From NCBI RefSeq assembly GCF_018604545.1, contig NZ_CP075896.1, positions 496,001 to 560,000 on the forward strand: a DNA stretch of 64,000 nt, in the 5' to 3' direction. Both the position numbers and the translations under genes were made by a program. Of the stretch, positions 33,838-42,395 are shown in pieces. The number at the start of each line of letters is the position of its first letter. The first letter of the stretch is position 1. Source of the DNA: Streptomyces koelreuteriae (GTDB taxonomy: Bacteria; Actinomycetota; Actinomycetes; Streptomycetales; Streptomycetaceae). The notes under the pieces are model-generated. The model worked only from the letters and a program-made list of their open reading frames with translations, searched no databases and was not told the DNA's origin.

Positions 33838-33967
33838 AGGAGTTCTCGGGGCCGCCAGAGTCCTGCGCCGAGGAACTCATGGGCCTGGTGGGGGAGTTGG
33901 CAGGGATGCGTACCGGCCGCCCGAAATGCGATTGTCCGTCCTCACGGCACGGCACTACGGTGCCGAG

Positions 33968-34624
33968 GTGGATCTCTTCTCACGCTCCTGGACGGCGTTG
34001 CGCGCGGCGGTCGCCGACTTGGCCGACGAGGACTTCGCCCGGCCGTCCGGCTGTGCGGGCTGGCTGGTGCGGGACCTGGTGTGCCATCTGGTCATCGACG
34101 CCCAGGACGTCCTGATCACCCTCGCCACCCCGTCCGACCGGGAGCCGACCCGTGACGCGGTGACCTACTGGGAGGTCACCGCCACACCTCCGACCGGCGA
34201 CGACCCGCTCGACGCGCTGACCGTCCGGCTCGCCGCCGCGTACGAGGAGCCGCACCTCCTCACGTTCCACCTCGACGACGTCGGCTCCGCCGCCGGCCGC
34301 GCCGCCCGGCTCGCCGACCCGGCCGGCCGGGTCGGCACCCGCGACGAGGTCCTCACCGTGGCGGACTATCTCTCCGTGTACGTCCTGGAGTGGACGCTGC
34401 ACCACCTCGACCTGATCGCGCACCTCCCGGACGCGGAGCAGCCGCCGGCGGAGGGGCTCACCCGCTCCCGCGAACTGCTGGAGCGGATCGCGGAGAGCGC
34501 GTTCCCCGCGTCGTTCACCGACCGGGACGCGCTGCTGGTGGGCACCGGGAGGCGGGCGCCCACGGAGGCGGAGCGGGCCGAACTCGGCGATCTGGCCGCG
34601 AAGTTCCCGATCCACCTGGGCTGA
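33968..34624 (+). CDS. Maleylpyruvate-isomerase-like, mycothiol-dependent DinB-fold protein
   Basis: A 218-residue protein of the maleylpyruvate isomerase N-terminal family: LFSRSWTALRAAVADL, PSGCAGWLVRDLVCHLVIDAQDV with the conserved metal His, and EWTLHHLDLIAHL in the last helix. Members use mycothiol or bind a divalent metal. GTG 33968 is used because conservation begins there; ATG 33926 would add 14 residues but lacks a ribosome site. It is a single gene, followed by a degraded coding fragment on the other strand. No aromatic degradation genes are adjacent, so the true reaction is unknown. Confidence 0.8.
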   Translation: MDLFSRSWTALRAAVADLADEDFARPSGCAGWLVRDLVCHLVIDAQDVLITLATPSDREPTRDAVTYWEVTATPPTGDDPLDALTVRLAAAYEEPHLLTFHLDDVGSAAGRAARLADPAGRVGTRDEVLTVADYLSVYVLEWTLHHLDLIAHLPDAEQPPAEGLTRSRELLERIAESAFPASFTDRDALLVGTGRRAPTEAERAELGDLAAKFPIHLG

Positions 34625-34630
34625 CCCGGC

Positions 34631-34807
34631 GCCCCGGGACTGGGCGTTGCGCTCCCCCGTGACCCTGATCCGCAGGGTGTGCCGCCCGTGGGGCAGCTTG
34701 GGGCTGACGTACTGCAGCTTCTCGCCGGTGCGGATCGCGCCGTGGAAGTCGACGCGCTGTTCGGCTCCGCCGTGCCGGGTGTCGCCCGTGCCGGTCGGTG
34801 CCCATGG
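34631..34807 (-). pseudogene. C-terminal fragment of a glycoside-hydrolase-like secreted protein
   Basis: About 59 codons on the minus strand read as a beta-rich C-terminus: QRVDFHGAIRTGEKLQYVS then LPHGRHTLRIRVTGERN. The pattern 'HGRHTLRIRVTG' is common at the ends of jelly-roll modules attached to secreted glycosidases. There is no start, no catalytic part and no clean stop; the frame runs on into the neighbouring gene. It lies between the isomerase-like gene and the LacI regulator, so it may be what is left of the regulator's target gene. The family assignment is tentative. Confidence 0.4.
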
Positions 34808-34811
34808 CACC

Positions 34812-34837
34812 ACGGGTTTACATCGATGCAAACCCGT
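34812..34837. promoter_or_regulatory. 26-bp near-perfect palindrome, LacI-type operator
   Basis: Outer arms ACGGGTTT and AAACCCGT flank a self-complementary CATCGATG core, with one mismatched pair. A central CG in such a palindrome is typical of LacI/GalR operators. It is just upstream of a TACGAT -10 box (34862-34867), suggesting autorepression of the LacI gene. Confidence 0.8.
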
Positions 34838-34893
34838 CGGACGGCCCCTGGGATCAGTCGGTACGATCTCGGCAGTCGGCAGAGTGGGACAGC

Positions 34894-35907
34894 GTGGCGG
34901 CCAGACCCAGGATCAAGGACGTGGCGGAGTACGCCGGCGTCTCCCCCAAGACCGTCTCCAACGTGATCAACAACTTCGAGCATGTCTCGGAGCGGACCCG
35001 TGCCGCCGTCCAGGAGGCCATCGACGCCCTGGGCTACCGCGTCAACATCGCCGGGCGGCAACTCCGCCAGGGCCGCACCGGCATGATCACCCTGGCGGTC
35101 CCGGAGCTGGACGTCGCCTACTTCGCCGAGTTGGCCAAGCACGTCATGGCCGAGGCGGACCGGCGCAGGCACACCGTGCTGCTGCACCAGACCGGGGCGG
35201 TGCGCGAGCGGGAACTGGCGGCGCTGCACGGCTTCGACGCGCAGTTCTCCGACGGCGTCATCCTCAGTCCGCTCTCCCTCCAGCCGCATGATCTCGCCGT
35301 CCGCGACCGGCGCCTGCCCGTGGTCCTGCTCGGCGAGCGCTCCGCCGAGGGCGGCACCGACCATGTGGGCATCGACAACGTGCGCGCGGCGCGCGAGGCC
35401 ACCGAGCACCTCCTGGCCCGGGGCCGCCGGCGCATCGCCGTGGTCGGCGGCGCCCTGCACGGCCGCCAGGGCACCGACCGGCTGCGCACCGACGGCCACC
35501 GCGAGGCCCTGGACGCGGCGGGCCTGCCCTTCGAGCCCGGACTGGTGGTGCGGGTGGACGCCTATCACTGGCAGGACGGAGCGCGGGCCGCCGCCGCGCT
35601 GATGGACAGCGACCCCCGCCCGGACGCGCTGCTGTGCCTGAACGACCATCTCGCCCTGGGCGCGCTGCGGGCCCTGCACGAGCTGGGCCGCTCCGTGCTG
35701 GGCGAGCTCGACGTGGTCGGCTTCGACGACATCGAGGCCTCCCGTTTCAGCGTCCCGACCCTCACGACCGTCGCCCCCGACAAGCGGGAGATCGCCCGGG
35801 CCGCCGTCGCCCGGCTCCTGGCCCGGATCGACGCCCCGGACTCCGCGCCGCCGGGCGACCATGTGGCCGGGCACCGGCTCATCGTGCGGGAGAGCTCGGG
35901 GGGCTGA
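34894..35907 (+). CDS. LacI-family transcriptional regulator
   Basis: A 337-residue repressor: N-terminal HTH (RIKDVAEYAGVSPKTVSNVIN) with hinge helix (GYRVNIAGRQLRQG), then the periplasmic-binding-protein-like sensor (DGVILSPLSL, DALLCLNDHLALGALRAL, VVGFDDIEASRF). The GTG at 34894 sits directly before the HTH; an in-frame ATG 96 nt earlier would include the palindrome and promoter and is rejected. Its likely operator is the palindrome 57 bp upstream. The fragment of a glycosidase-like gene beside it suggests it once controlled sugar polymer use. The ligand is unknown. Confidence 0.92.
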   Translation: MAARPRIKDVAEYAGVSPKTVSNVINNFEHVSERTRAAVQEAIDALGYRVNIAGRQLRQGRTGMITLAVPELDVAYFAELAKHVMAEADRRRHTVLLHQTGAVRERELAALHGFDAQFSDGVILSPLSLQPHDLAVRDRRLPVVLLGERSAEGGTDHVGIDNVRAAREATEHLLARGRRRIAVVGGALHGRQGTDRLRTDGHREALDAAGLPFEPGLVVRVDAYHWQDGARAAAALMDSDPRPDALLCLNDHLALGALRALHELGRSVLGELDVVGFDDIEASRFSVPTLTTVAPDKREIARAAVARLLARIDAPDSAPPGDHVAGHRLIVRESSGG

Positions 35908-36018
35908 GGAGCGGGAGGGCGGTCCTCCACGCCCGGCGAAGCGTCCTCCGCGCCCGAGAAGTCGACGACTGTGCTGCCCGCCGTCGAACGGTGCCGGTCG
36001 AGGTGGGACGATGGCCAC

Positions 36019-36822
36019 ATGGACGTCCGCCGCAGGAACAACGTGAACGTCATCGGCCGAGACGACGCGCCGGTGCTGGTGCTGGCCCACGGTTTCGGCT
36101 GCGACCAGAACATGTGGCGCCTGGTGGTGCCGGCTCTGGCGGAGCGGTACCGGGTGGTGCTGTTCGACTACGTGGGTTCCGGCGGATCGGATCTGTCGGC
36201 CTGGAGCGAGGCGCGGTACTCCTCGCTGCACGGCTACGCGGCCGATGTCGTCGACGTCTGCGAGGAGCTGGACCTCCGGCGGGCTGTGTTCGTGGGGCAC
36301 TCGGTCAGCAGCATGGTCGGAGCGCTGGCGGCGCAGGCCGCGCCGGAGCGGATCGGGGCCCTCGTGATGGTGACGCCCTCGCCCCGCTACCTCGACGACG
36401 AGGGATACCACGGCGGCTTCAGCGCCGAGGACATCGACGAGCTGCTGGACTCCCTGGAGGCGAACTATCTGGGCTGGTCGTCCGCGATGGCCCCGGTGAT
36501 CATGGGCAATCCGGAGCGTCCCGAGCTGGGTCAGGAGCTGACCAACAGCTTCTGCGCCACCGACCCCGACATCGCCCGGGTCTTCGCCCGTACGACCTTC
36601 CTGACCGACAGCCGCGAGGACCTCAAGGGTGTGTCCGTGCCGACCCTCGTACTGGAGTGCGAGCAGGACGCCATCGCGCCCCGTGAGGTCGGCGCCTATG
36701 TGCACAGGGCGATCCCCTCCTCCCGCCTGGTCACCCTCGACGCCACCGGGCACTGCCCGCAGCTGAGCGCCCCGGAGGCCACCGGCGCGGCGATCCTCGA
36801 CTTCCTGGAGTCCCTCAAGTGA
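36019..36822 (+). CDS. rsbQ: RsbQ-like alpha/beta hydrolase, activator of RsbP
   Basis: A 267-residue alpha/beta hydrolase with nucleophile Ser95 (GHSVSS), HGFGCDQNMW oxyanion region and C-terminal DATGHCPQLS with the catalytic His. Length, residue positions and the conserved DYVGSGGSDLSAW segment match RsbQ, the hydrolase that is needed for energy-stress signalling with RsbP in Bacillus subtilis. It is the first gene of rsbQ-rsbP-STAS; its stop overlaps the phosphatase start. Two imperfect 20-bp direct repeats (GTCCTCC.CGCCCG) lie upstream at 35922-35961. Confidence 0.87.
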   Translation: MDVRRRNNVNVIGRDDAPVLVLAHGFGCDQNMWRLVVPALAERYRVVLFDYVGSGGSDLSAWSEARYSSLHGYAADVVDVCEELDLRRAVFVGHSVSSMVGALAAQAAPERIGALVMVTPSPRYLDDEGYHGGFSAEDIDELLDSLEANYLGWSSAMAPVIMGNPERPELGQELTNSFCATDPDIARVFARTTFLTDSREDLKGVSVPTLVLECEQDAIAPREVGAYVHRAIPSSRLVTLDATGHCPQLSAPEATGAAILDFLESLK

Positions 36823-38144
36823 TGTGCCGCACGGGCGGCGTGCCGGAGCCTGCCGGGACCGGGGACGAGACAGGCACGGACGCGGCGTTCACCGCGCTGC
36901 TGGAGGACAGCGCGGAGGACCTGTACGAGTCGGCACCGTGCGGCTATCTGTCCACGCTGATGGACGGCACCATCGCCAAGATCAACACCACGCTGCTGGA
37001 CTGGCTCGGTCTGGAACGCGAGGCCGTGGTGGGCCGCAAGCGTTTCACGGATCTGCTCACCGTCGGCGGGAAGCTGTACCACGAGACGCACTTCGGGCCG
37101 CTGCTGCGCATGCAGGGCGAGCTGCGCGGCATCGCCCTGGACGTCAGGCGCCAGGGCGGCGGCCGGCTGCCGGTGCTGGTCTCCGCCGTGGTCAAGTACG
37201 GCACCGAGGGCGAGCCCCTGCTGATCCGCGTCACCGTCTTCGACGCCTCCGACCGCCGCTCCTACGAGACGGAACTCCTGCGCCGCCGCAAGGAGGCCGA
37301 GCGGGCCCGTGCCGAGGCGGACGAGGCCCGGCGGCAGGCCGAGGCCGACCGGGCGCGGCTGGCCGACGCGCTGACCGTGCTGCAGCGGTCCCTGGTGCCG
37401 GACTCGCTGCCCGCCGTGCCGGGTCTGGAGACGGCCGTCCACTACCACACGGCCGCCCCGGACCAGCTCGGCGGCGACTTCTACGATCTGTTCCCCGTCG
37501 CCGGCGACCGGTGGGCGTTCTTCCTCGGCGACGTGTGCGGCAAGGGCCCCGCGGCGGCCTCCCTCACCTCGCTGACCCGCTACACCCTGCGGGCCGCCGC
37601 CCATCACGACCCGGACCCGGCCGCGGCCCTGGCCACGCTGAACGCCGTACTGCACGAGCGGTACACGGCCGGCGGCGATCCCCGTTACTGCACCTGCGTC
37701 TTCGGGATCGTCGAGCCCGGCGGGGACCACGGTCCGACGGTCGTGCGTCTCGCCTCCGGCGGCCATCCGCCCGCGCTCGTCCTGCGGTCCGACGGCCGCG
37801 CCGAGTTCCTGCACACGCGCGGCGGACTGCTCGTCGGCGTGGTGCCCGACGCGCCGATCAGCACCGTGGAGACGGTCCTGGCCGCCGGGGACACGATCGT
37901 GCTGTACACCGACGGTCTCACCGAGGCCCGCAGCGGGCCCCACCGCGACGACCTGTACGGCGAGAACGCCCTGCTGGCGTTCGGCACCGACCTCGCTCCC
38001 GCCGCCCCGGGCGAGGTGATCACCGCACTCACCGGGCTGCTGGACGGCTTCGGCGACGGGCTGAACGACGACACCGCCCTGCTCGCCCTCGGCGTCCCCG
38101 CCAACTCCTCCCTCACCCGCCCCGCAAGGGGTTCCGCCTCATGA
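36822..38144 (+). CDS. rsbP: PAS-PP2C (SpoIIE-type) phosphatase, RsbP-like
   Basis: A 440-residue phosphatase: PAS sensor (about 30-145), a short Ala/Glu/Arg coiled coil (about 150-185) and a SpoIIE-type PP2C domain (metal-binding DQLGGDFYDLFPV, GDVCGKGPAAA, ASGGHPPALVL, YTDGLTEAR, NDDTALL). It should dephosphorylate a STAS-domain anti-anti-sigma factor. The arrangement with RsbQ upstream and a STAS gene downstream (ATGA overlap) is a self-contained input-output pair, with only the anti-sigma kinase missing. GTG 36819 is an alternative start one codon earlier. Confidence 0.93.
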   Translation: MCRTGGVPEPAGTGDETGTDAAFTALLEDSAEDLYESAPCGYLSTLMDGTIAKINTTLLDWLGLEREAVVGRKRFTDLLTVGGKLYHETHFGPLLRMQGELRGIALDVRRQGGGRLPVLVSAVVKYGTEGEPLLIRVTVFDASDRRSYETELLRRRKEAERARAEADEARRQAEADRARLADALTVLQRSLVPDSLPAVPGLETAVHYHTAAPDQLGGDFYDLFPVAGDRWAFFLGDVCGKGPAAASLTSLTRYTLRAAAHHDPDPAAALATLNAVLHERYTAGGDPRYCTCVFGIVEPGGDHGPTVVRLASGGHPPALVLRSDGRAEFLHTRGGLLVGVVPDAPISTVETVLAAGDTIVLYTDGLTEARSGPHRDDLYGENALLAFGTDLAPAAPGEVITALTGLLDGFGDGLNDDTALLALGVPANSSLTRPARGSAS

Positions 38145-38473
38145 AGACGCTGACCATCGATCACCGCGACACCGCGACCGGCCCCGTTCTGGCCGTGGCC
38201 GGCGACCTGGACTACGCCCAGGCCCCCGAACTGCGCCTCCAGGTCGACCAAGTGACCCTGGCCCCGGGGCAGTGCCTGGTCCTCGACCTCTCCGGCCTCG
38301 CGTTCTGCGACTCCACCGGCATCACCGCCCTGCTCGCCGCCCGCCAGCACGCCCTGGCCGCCGAGGCCGACATCGTCCTGGCCGGCGTACCGGCGAACCT
38401 GTTGCGGGTCCTCACGCTCGTGGGTCTCGACCAGGTCTTCACCCTGCGCCCGGACAGCAGCCACGCGTCATGA
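38141..38473 (+). CDS. STAS-domain anti-anti-sigma factor
   Basis: A 110-residue single STAS domain with the phosphorylatable serine in FCDSTGITALL. When dephosphorylated such proteins bind the anti-sigma kinase and free the sigma factor. The start overlaps the rsbP-like stop, so this is the probable direct substrate of that phosphatase. No RsbW-type kinase is in this operon; the HATPase gene at 53721-54176 is a possible but distant partner. The C-terminal residues are short and basic. Confidence 0.9.
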   Translation: MKTLTIDHRDTATGPVLAVAGDLDYAQAPELRLQVDQVTLAPGQCLVLDLSGLAFCDSTGITALLAARQHALAAEADIVLAGVPANLLRVLTLVGLDQVFTLRPDSSHAS

Positions 38474-38588
38474 CCTGCCCGTCGGGTCCCCGCGGCGTCG
38501 GCCCTCACCGAGGACCGGCCCTGCGGTGGTCGCCGAGACCTGGAACATTGGGCACAGGACGTTTCGAGAAGGAAGGGATCGGCCGGCC

Positions 38589-39236
38589 ATGTCACTCGCG
38601 CGCGTTCACAACTTCTCCATCTCGCTCGACGGCTTCGGAACCGGTGAGGGACTGAGCCGTGAGGCTCCGTTCGGCCATGCCGGTGAGAGGCTGCACGAGT
38701 GGATGTTCGCCACCCGGTTCTGGCACGAGATGACGCGCCAACCCGGCGGGACCCGAGGTCTCGACGATGCCTTCGCACGGCAGCACACGCCCGGGATCGG
38801 CGCCGAGATCATGGGCGCGGGGAAGTTCGGCTACCCCGGATGGCACACCGACCCGGAGTGGAAGGGGTGGTGGGGGGCCAATCCGCCGTTCCACACACCG
38901 ACCTTCGTCCTCACCCACCACCCGCGCCCGTCGATCGAGATGGAGGGCGGCACGACGTTCCACTTCCTCGACGTCTCCCCCGCCGGGGCGCTCGAGGCGG
39001 CCCGCGAGGCGGCGGGCGGCCAGGACGTACGGATCGGTGGGGGCCCCACCGTGGTCCGCGACTTCCTCGCCGCGAGACTCATCGACCACCTGCACGTCAC
39101 GGTGACCCCGATCCTGCTGGGCCGCGGCGTACGCCTCTGGGACGGGCTGGAGGGCCTGGAGGAGGACTACGAGGTCGAGGCCACCTCCTCACCCGGCGGT
39201 GTCATGCATTTGACGCTCACACGGAAGGGCCTCTGA
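38589..39236 (+). CDS. Dihydrofolate-reductase/RibD-C-like reductase
   Basis: A 215-residue protein of the RibD C-terminal/DHFR-like family: VHNFSISLDGFGTG at the start, IMGAGKFGYPG in the substrate region, VRIGGGPTVVRDFLAARLIDHLHVTVTPILLGRG as the nucleotide-binding half. The ATG at 38589 follows GAAGGGAT. Such proteins bind NADPH but mostly have no assigned substrate. It is a single gene downstream of the STAS gene and has no evident functional link to it. Confidence 0.87.
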   Translation: MSLARVHNFSISLDGFGTGEGLSREAPFGHAGERLHEWMFATRFWHEMTRQPGGTRGLDDAFARQHTPGIGAEIMGAGKFGYPGWHTDPEWKGWWGANPPFHTPTFVLTHHPRPSIEMEGGTTFHFLDVSPAGALEAAREAAGGQDVRIGGGPTVVRDFLAARLIDHLHVTVTPILLGRGVRLWDGLEGLEEDYEVEATSSPGGVMHLTLTRKGL

Positions 39237-39316
39237 GCTTCCCGCGGGGCGGCACGCCGCGACCGGGTCCCTAGGATGGGGCGTTCCGTCCGACCACGCA
39301 CGAAGCGCAGGGGCTG

Positions 39317-40019
39317 ATGTCACGGCCGAACCTGACCACCGCCACGGCCACCCGACTGGTGGACCTGTTCCGCCGCAGCGGACTGACCGACGGCGCGCAC
39401 GTCACCGAGCAGTGGGCGGCGGACGCGCTGGAGGTCTCGCGCACTCCGGTGCGCAAGGCGATGCTCTTCCTCGCCGAGGTCGGCATCCTCGACCGGGTCC
39501 CCCACCGCGGTTTCTTCCTCACACGGGACGCGAGCGCCCTGGCCCGGCCCGATCTCGCCGACGGCGCGGACGCGGAGCAGACGGCGTACTTCGAGATCGC
39601 CGACGACTACGTGGGCGGGCGCTTCACCGGCTCCTTCACCTCGGCGGACATCGGCCGCCGCTACGGGCTGAACCCGCGTCAGGCCGACCGTGTGCTGTCC
39701 CGTATGGAGGCCGAGGACCTGGTGCGGCGCAAGGCGGGCGGCCGGGGCTGGGAGTTCCAGCACGTCATGGCCACCGCCGAGGCACACGACCAGAGCTACC
39801 GGTTCCGGATGATCGTCGAGCCGGCCGCGCTGCTGGAACCCGGTTTCACCGTGGACGCGGAGGCCTTCGGCCGGCACCGGCGGCAGCAGGAGGCGCTGCT
39901 GCACGGGGACATCCTGTTGCTGCCGCGGGCTGAACTCTTCCAGGTCAACGCGACGTTCCACGAGATGCTCGTGGGCTGCTCCGGGAACCCGTTCCTGCTG
40001 GACGCGGTGCGGCGGCAGA
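39317..40019 (+). pseudogene. GntR-type regulator, 3'-truncated by a deletion junction
   Basis: About 234 codons remain. An N-terminal winged helix (AADALEVSRTPVRKAMLFLAEVG) is followed by a second HTH-like segment and the start of an FCD-type ligand domain (FHEMLVGCSGNPFLLDAVRRQ). At this last motif the homology stops and the next bases encode an aconitase C-terminus in another frame, so about 50 residues of the ligand domain are missing. The frame stays open by chance far into the next gene. The DNA-binding part could still be made; a working sensor is unlikely. Confidence 0.78.
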
Positions 40020-40322
40020 CTGGCCGAGTCGTACGAACGCATCCACCGCTCCAACCTGATCGGCATGGGCGTCCTGCCCCTGGAGTTCACCGAGGGCGAC
40101 AGCGGTGCGGGGCTCTCCCTGACCGGTGCGGAGGACCTGGCCTTCGAAGGGCTCGACGACCTGTCCGTGGGCACCAATCGGGTCACGCTGAGGATCCGTG
40201 GGAGGCAGGGGCCGGACAGCAAGGCGGTACTGCGGCTGCGGATCTTCTCCCGCCAGGAGCTGGCCTACCTCCGCCACGGCGGCATCCTGCCGTATGTCGT
40301 CCGCCGTACGCTCGCCCCCTGA
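40020..40322 (+). pseudogene. Aconitase-family C-terminal fragment
   Basis: The last 100 codons of an aconitase-type protein in the +1-shifted frame relative to the regulator: LAESYERIHRSNLIGMGVLP, which belongs to the swivel domain of AcnA-like enzymes, then LSLTGAEDL and the ending YLRHGGILPYVVRRTLAP. The 4Fe-4S domains are gone, so it cannot be active. ILPYVVRRTLA suggests an AcnA/AcnD-like relative and not the main TCA enzyme. The junction at about 40015-40025 marks a deletion that joined two neighbouring genes. Confidence 0.85.
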
Positions 40323-40525
40323 GGCTGCTCCATCAGGCTCCCGATCCGCTCCCGCGCCCCTTGGCGCTCCCCCGCGCACCACCGCCCGGCCGGAAAACGC
40401 TTGGACGGCGCGGCCGCCGTCGCGGGACACTGCCGGACTCGACCGAAATCCACACATTCGTTGCGGCGATGCCCCCTGCCCGCGTCAGCGCGTGCCGGGC
40501 AGCCACAGGACGACACAGGGGTGGA

Positions 40526-42340
40526 ATGGAAACGCCTGAATCTCGCAGGGTCCAACCGGGCAAGCGCTCGGTGCTACTCGCACTTCGCTACTACGGACGG
40601 GAGTTGGCCCGGCTGCGCCGGCTGACGGTACCCGCGATGCTGCTCATGGCGCTGGGCAACATCGGAATCAACTACGTGGCGCCACTGATCGTCGCCAAGC
40701 TCGTCGGCGAACTCGCAGGCGACAAGGGCATCACGTTCGACTCGGCACTGCCGTACGTCCTCGGCTTCGCCGGTGTCCTGCTGCTCGCGGAGGTACTGTG
40801 GCGCGTCGCCCTGCACTGCCTCTTCCGTCTCGAAGCCCTCGGCATCGAGCATCTGTACGTGATCGGGATGGACGAGCTGTTCGCCAAGGACGCCGCGTTC
40901 TTCCACGACAACTTCGCCGGTTCGCTGACCAAGCGGGTCCTGAGCTTCGCCTCGCGTTTCGAGCAGTTCGTGGACACGGTGACGTTCCAGGTCGTGGGGA
41001 GCTTCGTGCCACTGGCGTTCGGCGCGGTGGTGCTGTGGCGCTACGAACCGCTGCTCGTCGTCGGTCTGCTGGTGATGATCGCACTGACGGCGGGACTCGT
41101 CGCGCCGCTCATCCGGCGCCGCCAGCGGATCGTCGACCAGCGTGAGGAGGCGATCGCCCGGGTGTCGGGCCATGTCGCCGACAGCCTGATGAACATGGAC
41201 ACCGTACGGGCGTTCGCCGCGGAGAAGAGCGAGGCGGCCGAGCACCGCTCCCGGGTCGCGGTGTCGCGCCGGCTCACCGTGCGGGCGTGGGACTACGGCA
41301 ACCTGCGCATCGACACCCTGGTCGCGCCGATGTCCGTGCTCACCAACGCGATGGGCCTGCTGGTCGCCATCACGCTGGCCGGGGGCGCGCACGGAGTGGA
41401 GGCGATCGTGGTCGCCTTCGCCTACTACGGCAACGCGACCCGCATCATGTTCGAGTTCAACCAGATATACCGCCGGCTGGAGAGCTCGATGACGGAGGCC
41501 GCGCAGTTCACCGAACTGCTGCTGACGCCGCCGACCGTGCTCGACCCGGCGTCGCCGCAGCCGCTGTGCTCCCGGGCGGCCGATGTCCGCTTCGAGAAGG
41601 TGACTTTCGCACACCGTGGCGGTCGACCACTGTTCGACGGGCTGGACCTGGCCGTGCCGAGCGGGGCGAAGCTCGGTCTGGTCGGCCGTTCCGGCGGCGG
41701 CAAGACCTCGCTCACCCGGCTGCTGTTGCGGATGACCGACATCGACGCGGGCCGCATCCTGATCGGTGGTCAGGACATCAGCAGGCTGCGGCAGGCGGAT
41801 CTACGGAGCCGGATCGCCTATGTGCCGCAGGACCCGGCGATGTTCCACCGCACCCTGCGGGACAACATCGCGTTCGCCCGGCCGGACGCGACCGACGCCG
41901 AGATCCGCCAGGCCGCCGAGGCGGCCCACGTCACCGAGTTCGCCGATTCCCTGCCCGACGGCTTCGACACGATGGTGGGCGAGCGCGGCATCAAGCTGTC
42001 GGGCGGTCAGCGCCAGCGGGTCGCCCTCGCCCGGGCGATCCTGCGGGACGCGCCGATCCTGCTGCTCGACGAGGCGACCAGCGCGCTGGACTCCGAGAGT
42101 GAGCTGCTCGTCCAGGAGGCGCTGTGGCGGCTCATGGACGGGCGGACGGCGCTGGTGGTGGCGCACCGGCTGAGCACGGTCGCCACCATGGACCAGCTCG
42201 TCGTCCTCGACCGGGGCCGGATCGTCGAGCAGGGCACACACCAGGAGTTGCTCGCCGTCGACGGCGCCTACGCGAAGCTGTGGCAGCACCAGTCGGGCGG
42301 TTTCCTGGACGACGACCCGGGACGGGCGGAGGTGGTGTGA
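40526..42340 (+). CDS. ABC exporter, fused permease-ATPase half-transporter
   Basis: A 604-residue type IV ABC half-transporter: six-helix membrane domain (about 30-320) and ATPase domain (about 355-590) with Walker A GRSGGGKTS, signature LSGGQRQRVAL, Walker B ILLLDEATSALD and switch His (VAHRL). It works as a homodimer or with an unseen partner. The ATG at 40526 follows GGGGTGGA. It is transcribed alone and convergent with the TetR gene. Homologues export lipids, peptides or drugs; no substrate can be named. Confidence 0.92.
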   Translation: METPESRRVQPGKRSVLLALRYYGRELARLRRLTVPAMLLMALGNIGINYVAPLIVAKLVGELAGDKGITFDSALPYVLGFAGVLLLAEVLWRVALHCLFRLEALGIEHLYVIGMDELFAKDAAFFHDNFAGSLTKRVLSFASRFEQFVDTVTFQVVGSFVPLAFGAVVLWRYEPLLVVGLLVMIALTAGLVAPLIRRRQRIVDQREEAIARVSGHVADSLMNMDTVRAFAAEKSEAAEHRSRVAVSRRLTVRAWDYGNLRIDTLVAPMSVLTNAMGLLVAITLAGGAHGVEAIVVAFAYYGNATRIMFEFNQIYRRLESSMTEAAQFTELLLTPPTVLDPASPQPLCSRAADVRFEKVTFAHRGGRPLFDGLDLAVPSGAKLGLVGRSGGGKTSLTRLLLRMTDIDAGRILIGGQDISRLRQADLRSRIAYVPQDPAMFHRTLRDNIAFARPDATDAEIRQAAEAAHVTEFADSLPDGFDTMVGERGIKLSGGQRQRVALARAILRDAPILLLDEATSALDSESELLVQEALWRLMDGRTALVVAHRLSTVATMDQLVVLDRGRIVEQGTHQELLAVDGAYAKLWQHQSGGFLDDDPGRAEVV

Positions 42341-42395
42341 CGGCGGGCGCGGCTCTGGTGGGGTCCCTGTTCGGGGCGGGTGCGGCGGTCCGCGC

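Noticed and set aside
32120..33955. Minus-strand 611-codon frame overlapping the Tat flavoprotein in another frame
   Set aside because: Arg-rich shadow; the true gene has a signal peptide and FAD motifs in its own frame.
34798..34893. LacI start at ATG 34798
   Set aside because: It would translate through the palindrome and -10 box; the HTH begins directly after GTG 34894.
34366..36753. Minus-strand open frame across the LacI and RsbQ genes
   Set aside because: No recognisable domains except the short jelly-roll fragment near 34631-34807; the rest mirrors well-supported plus-strand genes.
40323..40525. Possible small gene between the aconitase fragment and ABC exporter
   Set aside because: Short frames here have no ribosome site or coding-like sequence; it looks like leader DNA of the exporter.
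39317..42340. One open frame of about 1,007 codons joining a GntR-type regulator to an ABC exporter
   Set aside because: The middle part (about 40020-40525) has no domain-like sequence in that frame, while the aconitase fragment is in another frame. The exporter has its own ATG and ribosome site at 40526.
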